Below are positions 33,793 to 41,853 of a stretch of DNA of 64,000 nucleotides, in pieces; the first letter of the stretch is position 1, and the number at the start of each line of letters is the position of its first letter. The stretch comes from Streptomyces sp. MNU76 (GTDB lineage Bacteria; Actinomycetota; Actinomycetes; Streptomycetales; Streptomycetaceae): NCBI RefSeq assembly GCF_020982545.1, contig NZ_JAJKLK010000019.1:1178001-1242000 (forward strand), read 5' to 3'. The notes under the pieces were generated by a model that was not told the DNA's origin, did not search any database, and saw only the letters and a program-made list of their open reading frames with translations. The position numbers and the translations under genes were made by a program.

Positions 33793-33827
33793 CCCGTACG
33801 GCCCGATCACCACGGTCGCCGTACGGG
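33793..33827 (+). terminator. Hairpin between fdxA and dapC
   Basis: A 10-bp perfect stem CCCGTACGGC / GCCGTACGGG with a 15-nt loop. It could be a partial terminator separating the abundant ferredoxin message from dapC. Confidence 0.55.
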
Positions 33828-33864
33828 CCCGAGGCGTTCGCCACGAGAAAGTGAGCCAGATCCC

Positions 33865-34965
33865 GTGTCCGCAGTCAGCGACCGCCTTCCCACCTTTCCC
33901 TGGGACAAGCTGGAGCCGTACAAGGCGACGGCCGCCGCGCACCCCGGTGGCATCGTCGACCTCTCCGTCGGCACCCCGGTCGACCCGGTGCCCGACCTGA
34001 TCCAGAAGGCGCTGGTCGCGGCGGCGGACTCGCCGGGCTATCCGACCGTCTGGGGCACCGTCGAACTGCGCGACGCCATCACGGGCTGGCTGGAGCGCCG
34101 TCTCGGCGCCCGCGACGTCACCCACCGCCACGTGCTGCCGATCGTCGGCTCGAAGGAACTGGTGGCCTGGCTCCCCACCCAACTGGGCCTCGGCCCCGGC
34201 GACCGGGTCGCGTACCCGCGCCTGGCCTACCCGACGTACGAGGTGGGCGCCCGTCTCGCCCGCGCGGACCACGAGGTGTACGACGACCCGACGACCCTGG
34301 ACCCGGTCGGCCTGAAGCTCCTCTGGCTGAACTCGCCGTCCAACCCCACGGGCAGGGTCCTCGCCAAGGACGAGCTCACCCGGATCGTGGCGTGGGCCCG
34401 CTCGCACGGCATCCTGATCTTCTCCGACGAGTGCTACCTGGAGCTGGGCTGGGACGCCGACCCGGTCTCCGTCCTCCACCCGGACGTCAACGGCGGCTCG
34501 TACGAGGGCATCGTCGCCGTCCACTCGCTCTCCAAGCGCTCCAACCTGGCGGGCTACCGCGCGGCCTTCCTCGCCGGTGACCCGGACGTCCTCGGCCCGC
34601 TCCTGCAGATCCGCAAGCACGGCGGCATGATGACCTCGGCCCCCACCCAGGCCGCCGCGGTCGCGGCCCTCGGGGACGACGCCCACGTCCAGGAGCAGCG
34701 CGCCCGCTACGCGGCCCGCCGCACGGCCCTGCGCGACGCCCTCGTCGCCCACGGCTTCCGCATCGAACACAGCGAGGCCAGCCTCTACCTGTGGGCCACC
34801 CGGGACGAGTCCTGCTGGACCACGGTCGCGAACCTCGCCGACCTCGGCATCCTCGTGGCCCCCGGCGACTTCTACGGCCCGGCCGGCGACCACCACGTCC
34901 GCGTGGCCTTCACGGCGACGGACGAGCGGGTGGCGGCGGCGGTGGAACGCCTGACCAAGGCGTAG
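33865..34965 (+). CDS. dapC: Succinyldiaminopimelate aminotransferase DapC
   Basis: 366 residues from GTG 33865. A fold-type I PLP aminotransferase: SPSNPTGRVL, the aspartate in IFSDECYLELGW that binds the PLP nitrogen, the Schiff-base lysine in SLSKRSNLAGYR, and a conserved C-terminal Arg (HHVRVAF). It transfers an amino group from glutamate to N-succinyl-2-amino-6-ketopimelate in the succinylase route to diaminopimelate, giving lysine and peptidoglycan cross-link precursor. The assignment to DapC rather than another class I enzyme rests on the ferredoxin neighbour and dapE 2 kb away. Confidence 0.92.
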   Translation: MSAVSDRLPTFPWDKLEPYKATAAAHPGGIVDLSVGTPVDPVPDLIQKALVAAADSPGYPTVWGTVELRDAITGWLERRLGARDVTHRHVLPIVGSKELVAWLPTQLGLGPGDRVAYPRLAYPTYEVGARLARADHEVYDDPTTLDPVGLKLLWLNSPSNPTGRVLAKDELTRIVAWARSHGILIFSDECYLELGWDADPVSVLHPDVNGGSYEGIVAVHSLSKRSNLAGYRAAFLAGDPDVLGPLLQIRKHGGMMTSAPTQAAAVAALGDDAHVQEQRARYAARRTALRDALVAHGFRIEHSEASLYLWATRDESCWTTVANLADLGILVAPGDFYGPAGDHHVRVAFTATDERVAAAVERLTKA

Positions 34966-34997
34966 AACGCACCACGTCGGCGTAGGACACACCACGC

Positions 34998-35030
34998 GAA
35001 GGGGCCCGGGGAGTCTCCCCGGGCCCCTTC
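34998..35030. terminator. Perfect terminator hairpin after dapC
   Basis: A 15-bp perfect stem GAAGGGGCCCGGGGA / TCCCCGGGCCCCTTC with a 3-nt loop. It serves dapC (plus) and the convergent small secreted protein (minus). Confidence 0.88.
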
Positions 35031-35043
35031 GACGTACGGCAGG

Positions 35044-35457
35044 TCAGCCGAGCGGGCTCTTGGCAGGCAGCTGCCCCGTCGGCAGCCCGCCCTTCGTCGC
35101 CGTCTTGGTCGTGTCACCCAGTACGGTGCCGGCGGACCCCGCGGCCTCCCCGGCGGCCTTCTGCGCGACGGGCGTGGTCGTCTTGACGGTCTTCCCGCCG
35201 GTCTTGCTCACGGTCGGCAGGGTCTGCTTGGACGCCTTGGTGCCGGCGTCGCTCGCGACCCCGGTGACGTTCTGCGTCGCGCCGTCCACGGTGCTACCCG
35301 CGTTCGTCCCGTCCACGGCGGACAGGCCGCCGAGGTTCGGGGTGGCCGGGAGTTCGGGCGCCGCGCTCGCGGAGCCGGCCGCACCGACCACGGAGGCCGC
35401 TCCCGCTGCGGTCAGCAGCGCGGCACGGGCGATCCGGCGGGTCAGGGGGAGGGACAT
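35044..35457 (-). CDS. Small secreted protein of unknown function
   Basis: 137 residues from ATG 35457, with AAAGGAG seven bases upstream. A textbook Sec signal peptide: MSLPLTRRIARAALL, hydrophobic core, cleavage after ASA (about residue 31). The mature part is about 105 residues of Thr, Lys, Gly and Ala, with short repeats (TLPTVSKTGGKTVKTTTPVAQK), one QNVTG motif, and no cysteine. It appears unstructured. Similar Streptomyces proteins are often labelled ATP-binding protein in databases; nothing in this sequence supports that. Confidence 0.8.
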   Translation of the reverse strand: MSLPLTRRIARAALLTAAGAASVVGAAGSASAAPELPATPNLGGLSAVDGTNAGSTVDGATQNVTGVASDAGTKASKQTLPTVSKTGGKTVKTTTPVAQKAAGEAAGSAGTVLGDTTKTATKGGLPTGQLPAKSPLG

Positions 35458-35769
35458 GGTGCTCCTTTGACGGAAGAGAACGTTGAAGTGTCCGACCGCG
35501 CCCGGGAGTTGACCGTTCCGGGCTCGGACGCAGTGACTACCGCTCGAAGTCCCCGAAGGTTGCGGCGCCCCGACGTAAAGAAATGGCAATGCGTCGCATG
35601 ATCAAATGTGGATCCAGTCGGACAAACGCCACCTGTGTCGGCCGTCTGCTGAATCCTTACGGCCCTGTGTTCCCAACGCATTCCGCGTGCCAGGGGTGAG
35701 CGGGAGAAATCCCGCGCACCCCGTCCACCCGACGCGCCGCGCCTACCCCGCACGGGTGAGCCGTGCGGC
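35458..35769. other. Intergenic region between two co-directional minus-strand genes
   Basis: 312 bp. The segment 35570-35640 is AT-enriched (GTAAAGAAATGGC, GATCAAATGTGG) and is the likely promoter zone for the small secreted protein. I see no other gene, RNA or repeat. Confidence 0.5.
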
Positions 35770-36798
35770 CTACTGTCCAGTGACGATTCGGACCTCGGTG
35801 GGGGAGCCCACCGTGCCGCCCGCCGCGCCCCGGGCTTTGCGCCACGCCCCGGCCCGGCCCTCCGCGACCCACTCGCGCCCCGCGTAGGAGACGCGCTCGA
35901 CGCCGAGCCGGGAGGAGTTGGCCACGGCCCAGTGCGCCAGCTCCCAGCCGCGCTGCCGGGTCCGGTCCGTGTTCCCGGCGTTCCCGGCGTTCCCGGCGTC
36001 CGTGAGGGGGATGGTCACGGTCCCGGCGGCGGGAGAGACGCTCGGACTCGGCGCCGCGCTCGCCTCGGCCGAGGCGCCGCCCTCGGAGCTCACCACCGCC
36101 GCGGCCGACTCGAACGCCTCGTCGCCGAAGTCCCGGGCGAGCGCGCTGCGCACGGCGTCCGGTCCGCCCGTGTAGGCGGTGCCGGTGCCGGTCGTGTCCC
36201 GGCGCCCCTCGCACGTCAGCGTGGCCGCCGACCGCCCGGTCAGCGCGGCGGCGAGCGCCGCGGCGTCGGGCTCGTGCTTGGCATACGCGTCCGGGTAGCC
36301 GCTGCGCTGCACGCGCTGGGCGGCCACGGTCAGCGGCAGCCGCTCGTAGTCGTCGACCTTGACGAGATGCTCGTAGAACTCACCCGCCGCGTACACCGGG
36401 TCCTGGATCTGCTGCTCGGTGCCCCAGCCCTGCGACGGGCGCTGCTGGAAGAGGCCGAGCGAGTCCCGGTCGCCGTGCGCGATGTTGCGCAGGCTCGACT
36501 CCTGCAGCGCGGTCGCCAGCGCGATCGTGACAGCCCGCTCGGGCAGCTCGCGCGAGGTGCCGACCGCCGAGATCGTCGCGGCGTTGGCCGCCTGCTCGGG
36601 CGTGAACTCGTACGACGCCCCGTCGTCCGTCCCGGACACGACCACGCACCGGGGTGTCCCGTTCCCCCCGGTCAGATACTGCACGGTGAGATACGCCCCG
36701 ATCGCGGTGAGCACGACGAAGGCCGCCATGAACTGCAGCACGCGACGGCCGCGACGGCGGGGGCGGGGACCTGAGGGGAAGGGGTACGGCTCCGACAC
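35770..36798 (-). CDS. Membrane-anchored lytic-transglycosylase-like protein
   Basis: 342 residues from GTG 36798; an ATG at 36885 would add 29 residues without evident function. A Pro/Arg-rich cytoplasmic start and a single helix (FMAAFVVLTAIGAYLTVQYL, about 24-43) put the rest outside. The outer domain contains TIALATALQESSLRNIAHGDRDSLGLFQQRPSQGWG, which has the Glu-Ser-Ser and Ser-x-Gly-Leu-Phe-Gln pattern of lysozyme-like lytic transglycosylases. The Glu in LQESSL is the likely catalytic acid. A short repeat DAGNAGNAGNTD precedes the C-terminal domain, which ends with a conserved-looking WVAEG block. Cell-wall cleavage is inferred from the motif. Confidence 0.75.
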   Translation of the reverse strand: MSEPYPFPSGPRPRRRGRRVLQFMAAFVVLTAIGAYLTVQYLTGGNGTPRCVVVSGTDDGASYEFTPEQAANAATISAVGTSRELPERAVTIALATALQESSLRNIAHGDRDSLGLFQQRPSQGWGTEQQIQDPVYAAGEFYEHLVKVDDYERLPLTVAAQRVQRSGYPDAYAKHEPDAAALAAALTGRSAATLTCEGRRDTTGTGTAYTGGPDAVRSALARDFGDEAFESAAAVVSSEGGASAEASAAPSPSVSPAAGTVTIPLTDAGNAGNAGNTDRTRQRGWELAHWAVANSSRLGVERVSYAGREWVAEGRAGAWRKARGAAGGTVGSPTEVRIVTGQ

Positions 36799-36875
36799 GC
36801 GGTCCAAGGTACTGGACGGTAATGGCACTCGTGCAGGAGTTGTGAACAGTGATGTGAACAGGGGGGCGGAAGTGA

Positions 36876-36919
36876 CCGGCTCCACGCGCCCGGCGGTCCG
36901 GCTCCACGCGCCCGGCGGC
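36876..36919. repeat. 22-bp direct tandem duplication upstream of dapE
   Basis: CCGGCTCCACGCGCCCGGCG plus two bases occurs twice back to back (36876-36897 and 36898-36919), differing only in the last base. It lies 31 bp before the dapE ATG, overlapping the expected -35 zone. Confidence 0.75.
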
Positions 36920-36937
36920 CCGGATCGGGCGGCGCGT

Positions 36938-36943
36938 TAGGGT
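36938..36943 (+). promoter_or_regulatory. -10 element of a probable leaderless dapE transcript
   Basis: TAGGGT ends seven bases before the dapE ATG. There is no room for a leader, and no proper Shine-Dalgarno sequence. Confidence 0.5.
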
Positions 36944-36950
36944 CGGGGAC

Positions 36951-38030
36951 ATGGCCGAGACCCCGATTGACCTCACGCTGGACGCCGCGCGGCTGACCGC
37001 GCAGCTCGTCGACTTCCCCTCCGAGAGCGGCACCGAGAAGCCCCTCGCGGACGCGATCGAGACCGCCCTGCGCGCCCTGCCGCACCTCACGGTCGACCGG
37101 TACGGCAACAACGTCGTCGCCCGTACGAACCTGGGCCGCGCCGAGCGCGTGATCCTGGCCGGCCACATCGACACCGTGCCCATCGCGGACAACGTCCCCT
37201 CCCGCCTCGACGAGGACGGCGTCCTGTGGGGCTGCGGCACCTGCGACATGAAGTCCGGCGTCGCGGTCCAGCTGCGCATCGCCGCCACGGTCCCGGCCCC
37301 CAACCGCGACCTGACGTTCGTCTTCTACGACAACGAGGAGGTCGCCGCGGACCTCAACGGCCTGAAGCACGTCTCCGAGGCCCACCCCGAATGGCTGGCG
37401 GGGGATTTCGCGGTCCTCCTGGAGCCCACCGACGGCGAGGTCGAGGGCGGCTGCCAGGGCACCCTGCGGGTCCTGCTGACGACCAAGGGCGAGCGCGCCC
37501 ACTCCGCCCGCGGCTGGATGGGCTCCAACGCCATCCACGCCGCCGCCCCGATCCTGGCGAGGCTGGCGTCGTACGAGCCCCGCTACCCGGTGATCGACGG
37601 CCTGGAGTACCGCGAGGGCCTCAACGCGGTCGGCATCTCCGGCGGCGTCGCCGGCAACGTCATCCCCGACGCCTGCATGGTCACGGTCAACTTCCGCTAC
37701 GCGCCGGACCGTACGGAGGAGGAGGCCATCGCCCACGTCCGCGAGGTCTTCGCCGACTGCGGGGTCGAGGAGTTCACCGTCGACGACCACAGCCCCGGCG
37801 CGCTGCCCGGCCTGTCCCACCCGGCGGCCGCGGCGTTCATCGAGGCCGTCGGCGGCACGGCCCAGCCCAAGTACGGCTGGACCGACGTCTCCCGCTTCAG
37901 CGCCCTCGGCGTCCCGGCCGTCAACTACGGCCCCGGCAACCCCCACTTGGCGCACCGGCGGGACGAGCGCGTCGAGACGGCGAAGATCCTGACCGGCGAG
38001 GAGCGCCTGAGGTCCTGGCTGACGGCGTGA
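36951..38030 (+). CDS. dapE: Succinyl-diaminopimelate desuccinylase DapE
   Basis: 359 residues from ATG 36951. An M20 metallopeptidase with two-zinc site: AGHIDTVP (His, Asp), GTCDMKSG (bridging Asp), general base in YDNEEV, Glu in LLEPTDGEVEGG, and a C-terminal His in NPHLAHRRDE. The dimerisation domain lies between about residues 180 and 290. It hydrolyses N-succinyl-L,L-diaminopimelate to diaminopimelate and succinate, directly downstream of DapC in the pathway. Its promoter region carries a tandem duplication. Confidence 0.95.
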   Translation: MAETPIDLTLDAARLTAQLVDFPSESGTEKPLADAIETALRALPHLTVDRYGNNVVARTNLGRAERVILAGHIDTVPIADNVPSRLDEDGVLWGCGTCDMKSGVAVQLRIAATVPAPNRDLTFVFYDNEEVAADLNGLKHVSEAHPEWLAGDFAVLLEPTDGEVEGGCQGTLRVLLTTKGERAHSARGWMGSNAIHAAAPILARLASYEPRYPVIDGLEYREGLNAVGISGGVAGNVIPDACMVTVNFRYAPDRTEEEAIAHVREVFADCGVEEFTVDDHSPGALPGLSHPAAAAFIEAVGGTAQPKYGWTDVSRFSALGVPAVNYGPGNPHLAHRRDERVETAKILTGEERLRSWLTA

Positions 38031-38136
38031 CCTGTCCGGTGCGGCGGATCGCGTGGCGGACACGCTGACGTCCCCCGTCCGTAACCCGTATGGATCTACG
38101 CTGAGGTGAACCACCAGCACGGCGGAGGGAGCGGAC

Positions 38137-38895
38137 ATGGCGACCGGCAACCCCGAGGGCAAGAAGCAGCCACCCGAGGAGCAGCGGCTGGGACCGGTGC
38201 TGCGCAGGCGAGGCCAGGTTCAGGCGAGCACGACGGACCAGCGGTTGCTGGACGCGGGCGGCCCCTCGGACTGGGTCCACACCGACCCCTGGCGGGTCCT
38301 GCGCATCCAGTCCGAGTTCATCGAGGGTTTCGGCACGCTCGCCGAACTCCCGCCCGCGATCAGCGTCTTCGGCTCCGCCCGCACGCCCGCCGACTCCCCG
38401 GAGTACGAGGCGGGCGTCCGGCTCGGCCGGGGCCTGGTGGAGGCAGGCTTCGCCGTCATCACCGGCGGCGGCCCGGGCGCGATGGAGGCGGCCAACAAGG
38501 GCGCCCTCGAAGCGGGCGGCACCTCCGTCGGCCTCGGCATCGAGCTCCCCTTCGAACAGGGCCTCAACCCCTACGTCGACATCGGCCTCAACTTCCGCTA
38601 CTTCTTCGTCCGGAAGATGATGTTCGTCAAGTACGCCCAGGGCTTCGTGGTCCTCCCCGGCGGCCTCGGCACCCTCGACGAACTCTTCGAGGCCCTCACC
38701 CTCGTCCAGACCCAGAAGGTCACCCGCTTCCCCATCGTCCTCTTCGGCGAGTCCTACTGGAGCGGCCTGGTCGACTGGCTGACCAACACCCTCATCGCCC
38801 AGGGCAAGGCAGCGGAGAAGGACCTGACCCTCTTCCACGTGACGGACGACGTGGACGAGGCGGTGGCCCTGGTCTCGAAGGAGGCGGGCCGCTGA
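38137..38895 (+). CDS. LOG-family protein (TIGR00730, Rossmann fold)
   Basis: 252 residues from ATG 38137, with GGAGGGAG upstream. The Rossmann/LOG signature is complete: ISVFGSARTP, VITGGGPGAMEAANKGA, and catalytic PGGLGTLDELFEALTLVQT. Family members are cytokinin-activating or nucleotide 5'-monophosphate phosphoribohydrolases; in bacteria the true substrate is often unknown. It has a basic N-terminus of about 40 residues. It sits between dapE and folP as in mycobacteria (Rv1205). Confidence 0.92.
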   Translation: MATGNPEGKKQPPEEQRLGPVLRRRGQVQASTTDQRLLDAGGPSDWVHTDPWRVLRIQSEFIEGFGTLAELPPAISVFGSARTPADSPEYEAGVRLGRGLVEAGFAVITGGGPGAMEAANKGALEAGGTSVGLGIELPFEQGLNPYVDIGLNFRYFFVRKMMFVKYAQGFVVLPGGLGTLDELFEALTLVQTQKVTRFPIVLFGESYWSGLVDWLTNTLIAQGKAAEKDLTLFHVTDDVDEAVALVSKEAGR

Positions 38896-39878
38896 TCAGG
38901 GGCGCGGGGAACTGCGCGAACGGGGTCCGGGGCGGAGCCCCGAATCTGACGGGGGCCGAAGGGGCGCGTAGCCCTCTGGGTGGGGATGGGACGGGTAGGG
39001 GTGGCGGGGGCGAAAAGATCTAGGCGAGCCCCGCCGGGCAACGGCGGGCCCCCGCCACCCGCGATCGCCCCCACCATCTCCACCACCTGCCGAGTCTCAG
39101 CCACCTCATGCACCCGATACACCTGAGCTCCCAACCAGGCCGACACGGCAGTGGTCGCCAACGTCCCCACCACCCGCTCCTTCACCGGCTTGTCCAACGT
39201 CTCCCCCACGAAGTCCTTGTTGGACAGCGACACCAACACCGGCCACCCCGTGGCGACCATCTCCCCCAACCGCCGGGTCGCCTCCAGACCGTGCCGCGTG
39301 TTCTTCCCGAAGTCGTGCCCCGGATCGATCAGCACGGACTCCCGGGGCACCCCCAACGCCACCGCCCGCTCCGCCAGCCCCACGGTCACCCGCAACACGT
39401 CGGCCATCACGTCGTCGTACTCGACCCGGTGCGGCCGGGTACGCGGCTGGGCCCCACCCGCGTGCGTACACACCAGCCCCACCCGATACCGCGCCGCGAC
39501 CTCCGCGAGCCGGGGATCGACCCCGCCCCACGCGTCGTTGAGCAGATCCGCCCCGGCCTCGCACACGGCCTCACCGACCTCGTGCCGCCAGGTGTCGACG
39601 CTGATGATCACGTCGGGGAACCGCCGCCGCACCTCCGCGACGAACCCCACGGTCCGCCGCGCCTCCTCCGCCGCGGTCACCTCCTCCCCGGGACCGGCCT
39701 TCACCCCGCCGACGTCGATGATGACCGCGCCGTCGGCGACCGCCCGCTCCACGCGCGCGAGCGCCGGCTCGTCGTGGAAGGTCGCCCCTTGGTCGTAGAA
39801 GGAGTCCGGCGTCCGGTTCACGATCGCCATGATCACCGGCTCGTGCGGGCCGAATTCCCGCTTGCCCAGCCTGAGCAT
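38754..39878 (-). CDS. folP: Dihydropteroate synthase-like protein (FolP2 type) with anomalous C-terminal extension
   Basis: 374 residues from ATG 39878. Residues 1-285 are the TIM-barrel: IMAIVNRTPDSFYDQGATF (in place of the classical NVTPDSFSDGG), VDVGGVKAGPGEE, SVDTWRHEV, LLNDAWGG, SLSNKDFVGETL and the C-terminal RVHEV. Canonical DHPS joins p-aminobenzoate to pterin pyrophosphate. The Val to Arg change in the first motif marks the FolP2 branch, whose mycobacterial members are reported to lack normal activity. After GGARL the frame runs on for about 88 residues of Pro/Arg/Thr-rich sequence, through an interspersed repeat and 142 bp into the opposite strand of the LOG gene. A TAG one base out of frame sits at 39020-39022, so the natural end is probably there. 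Confidence 0.82.
   Translation of the reverse strand: MLRLGKREFGPHEPVIMAIVNRTPDSFYDQGATFHDEPALARVERAVADGAVIIDVGGVKAGPGEEVTAAEEARRTVGFVAEVRRRFPDVIISVDTWRHEVGEAVCEAGADLLNDAWGGVDPRLAEVAARYRVGLVCTHAGGAQPRTRPHRVEYDDVMADVLRVTVGLAERAVALGVPRESVLIDPGHDFGKNTRHGLEATRRLGEMVATGWPVLVSLSNKDFVGETLDKPVKERVVGTLATTAVSAWLGAQVYRVHEVAETRQVVEMVGAIAGGGGPPLPGGARLDLFAPATPTRPIPTQRATRPFGPRQIRGSAPDPVRAVPRAPDQRPASFETRATASSTSSVTWKRVRSFSAALPWAMRVLVSQSTRPLQ
38899..38919 (+). repeat. Interspersed GC-rich repeat, copy 4
   Basis: Exact core GGGGCGCGGGGAACTGCGCG followed by A, four bases after the LOG stop codon. Confidence 0.85.
38988..39014 (+). repeat. G-tract repeat, copy 1
   Basis: GGGACGGGTAGGGG, then TGGCGGGGGCGA. Four or more G tracts in a row give G-quadruplex potential on the plus strand. 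A near-identical copy occurs at 62394-62420. Confidence 0.65.
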
Positions 39879-39997
39879 CCGCTGTGACCTCTCCCAGTAC
39901 GTCCCGTCGATCGCCGGCCTTGCCCGACCGCCTGCGACCTTAGCTGTCAGACTCGCATGGCACGATCGGAGCCGAACACACTCGAGGGGACCCAGCG

Positions 39998-40348
39998 ATG
40001 TTCATGTTCTTGTTCCTGGTCGTCGCGCTCGCCGTCGTGGTCGCCGCGGTGACGCTCGCCGTGGTCGGCGGCGGCGACAACGCGGTGCTGCCGGAGGCCG
40101 AGGGCGAGCGGCTCCAGGACCCGCTGCCGGCGGACCGCCCGGTCAACCGCGCCGACGTCGAGGCGCTCCGCTTCCCGGTCGCCGTCCGCGGCTACCGCAT
40201 GGTGGACGTGGACGACGCCCTCGGCCGCCTCAGCGCCGAGATCGCCGAGCGGGACGCCCGGATCGCCGACCTGGAGTCCGCGCTCGCGGGCGCCCGCACG
40301 GCGACCGCGACCTCGCTGCACAAGCCGGAGGAGGGCGACCACCGGTGA
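39998..40348 (+). CDS. Small membrane protein with DivIVA-like motif (Rv1209-like)
   Basis: 116 residues from ATG 39998. One N-terminal helix (FMFLFLVVALAVVVAAVTLAVV), then a short linker. Next comes LRFPVAVRGYRMVDVDDALGRLSAEI, which matches the DivIVA N-terminal pattern (F, RGY, VD), followed by a coiled coil (residues 80-105). DivIVA proteins sense membrane curvature and recruit polar-growth factors; this one is membrane-tethered instead. The stop overlaps the tag start in GTGA, so the two are co-translated. Confidence 0.82.
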   Translation: MFMFLFLVVALAVVVAAVTLAVVGGGDNAVLPEAEGERLQDPLPADRPVNRADVEALRFPVAVRGYRMVDVDDALGRLSAEIAERDARIADLESALAGARTATATSLHKPEEGDHR

Positions 40349-40935
40349 GCGACGGCACCGCCCTGCCCGGCTCCGACGGCGCCCCGCGCTGCCCCTGGGC
40401 CCTGTCCACCGAGGACTACGTCGCGTACCACGACCAGGAGTGGGGCCGCCCGGTCCACGGCGACGACGCGCTGTACGAGCGGCTCTGCCTGGAGGCCTTC
40501 CAGTCCGGCCTCTCCTGGATCACCATCCTGCGCCGCCGCGAGGGCTTCCGTTCCGCCTTCGCCGACTTCAAGATCGCCTCGGTCGCCCTGTTCACCGAGG
40601 CCGACCAGGAGCGCCTCCTCGCCGACCCCGGCATCATCCGCAACCGCGCCAAGATCGAGGCGACGATCGCCAACGCCCGCGAACTGTCCACCTGGACCTC
40701 CGGCGAGCTGGACGAGCTGATCTGGTCCCACGCCCCGGACCCGGCGACCCGCCCGGCCCCGCGAACCCTCGCGGACGTCCCGGCGGTCACCCCCGAGTCC
40801 ACGGCCCTGTCCAAGTCCCTGAAGAAACGAGGCATCCGCTTCGTGGGCCCGACAACGGCATACGCCCTGATGCAGGCGTGCGGCCTGGTGAACGACCACT
40901 TGGAGACATGCGTGGCGAGAAGCGCGCCCCGCTAG
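40345..40935 (+). CDS. tag: DNA-3-methyladenine glycosylase I
   Basis: 196 residues from GTG 40345, with GGAGGAGG upstream inside the previous gene. Complete Tag family sequence: CPWALSTEDYVAYHDQEWGRPVHGDDALYERLCLEAFQSGLSW (zinc Cys and His, catalytic Glu region), LLADPGIIRNRAKIEATI, RGIRFVGPTTAYALMQACGLVNDH and the C-terminal Cys of ETCVAR. It excises 3-methyladenine from alkylated DNA. The frame continues upstream in the wrong frame of the preceding gene; the GTGA overlap fixes the start. Confidence 0.94.
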   Translation: MSDGTALPGSDGAPRCPWALSTEDYVAYHDQEWGRPVHGDDALYERLCLEAFQSGLSWITILRRREGFRSAFADFKIASVALFTEADQERLLADPGIIRNRAKIEATIANARELSTWTSGELDELIWSHAPDPATRPAPRTLADVPAVTPESTALSKSLKKRGIRFVGPTTAYALMQACGLVNDHLETCVARSAPR

Positions 40936-41014
40936 AGGCGCGGGGCGGTGACACCTGCGGCTGCGCCGCGTGGGCGCGACCAACCACATCGGAACCGCAG
41001 CTTCCCGCGCACCG

Positions 41015-41806
41015 TCACCGCCCCAAGTACTTCGGCTCTTCCTTGTTCACGAAGGCCCGCACAGCGATCTGGTGGTCCTCCGACGCCCCCGCGCAAGTCT
41101 GGAGCTCGTCCTCCTTCTCCAGCGTCTCGGCCAGCGAGTGGGTGAACCCGTACGCCACCGCCTCCTTGATCGCCGCGTATGCCACGGTCGGCCCCCCGGC
41201 AAGCATCCGCGCCACCTCCTCGGCGGCGGCGTGCAGCGAGGCCGCCGGAACGATCCGGTTCGCGATCCCCAGCTCGTACGCCTCCTGGGCCTTGATGCTG
41301 CGCGGGAACAGCAGCAGGTCGGCGGCACGGCCCGGGCCGATCACCCGCGGCAGGGTCCACGAGACCCCGGAGTCGGCCGTGAGCGCCACCCCGGCGAAGG
41401 ACGTGTTGAACGAGGCCGTGTCGGCGACCACCCGGTAGTCCGCCGCGAGCGCGAAGCCCAGACCGGCCCCGGCCGCGACGCCGTTCACCCCGGCCACCAC
41501 GGGCTTCGCCATGCTCGTGAGCGCCTTCACCACGGGGTTGTAGTGCTCCTTGACCGTGCTCATGACCTCCCCCGAGCCCTCGATCAGCAGCCCGATGTGC
41601 TCCTTGAGGTCCTGGCCCACACAGAACGCCCGCTCTCCGGCGGCCGTCAGCAGCACCGCCCGCACCGCGTCGTCCCCGGCGGCCTCCTCCACGGCCTCCC
41701 GCAGTGCGACCTTCGTCGCGATGTTCAGCGCGTTCATCGCCTCGGGGCGGTTCAGCGTGATCTTCGCGAGTCCGTCGTGCACCTCGTAGAGCACGGTGTC
41801 GGCCAT
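41015..41806 (-). CDS. Enoyl-CoA hydratase/isomerase family protein
   Basis: 263 residues from ATG 41806, with GGAGGGGAAA upstream. Crotonase fold: LNRPEAMNALN, oxyanion-hole region VGQDLKEH, AKPVVAGVNGVAAGAGLGFALAADYRV, and SFNTSFAGVALTADSGVSWTLPRVIG. The usual first Glu of the hydratase pair is replaced (NGVAAGAG), so it may be an isomerase or a PaaG-type enzyme; the Asp in TADSG is the candidate acid/base, as in PaaG. A palindrome (41838-41853) just upstream looks like a TetR-type operator. Confidence 0.88.
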   Translation of the reverse strand: MADTVLYEVHDGLAKITLNRPEAMNALNIATKVALREAVEEAAGDDAVRAVLLTAAGERAFCVGQDLKEHIGLLIEGSGEVMSTVKEHYNPVVKALTSMAKPVVAGVNGVAAGAGLGFALAADYRVVADTASFNTSFAGVALTADSGVSWTLPRVIGPGRAADLLLFPRSIKAQEAYELGIANRIVPAASLHAAAEEVARMLAGGPTVAYAAIKEAVAYGFTHSLAETLEKEDELQTCAGASEDHQIAVRAFVNKEEPKYLGR

Positions 41807-41837
41807 GGTGTTTCCCCTCCGGTGTCGCGGCAGGTGA

Positions 41838-41853
41838 CGTACTGGTCGGTACG
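41838..41853. promoter_or_regulatory. CGTAC-N6-GTACG palindrome
   Basis: CGTACTGGTCGGTACG is a perfect 5-6-5 inverted repeat 32 bp before the hydratase start. The form resembles binding sites of TetR-type regulators of acyl-CoA metabolism. No regulator gene is near. Confidence 0.45.
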
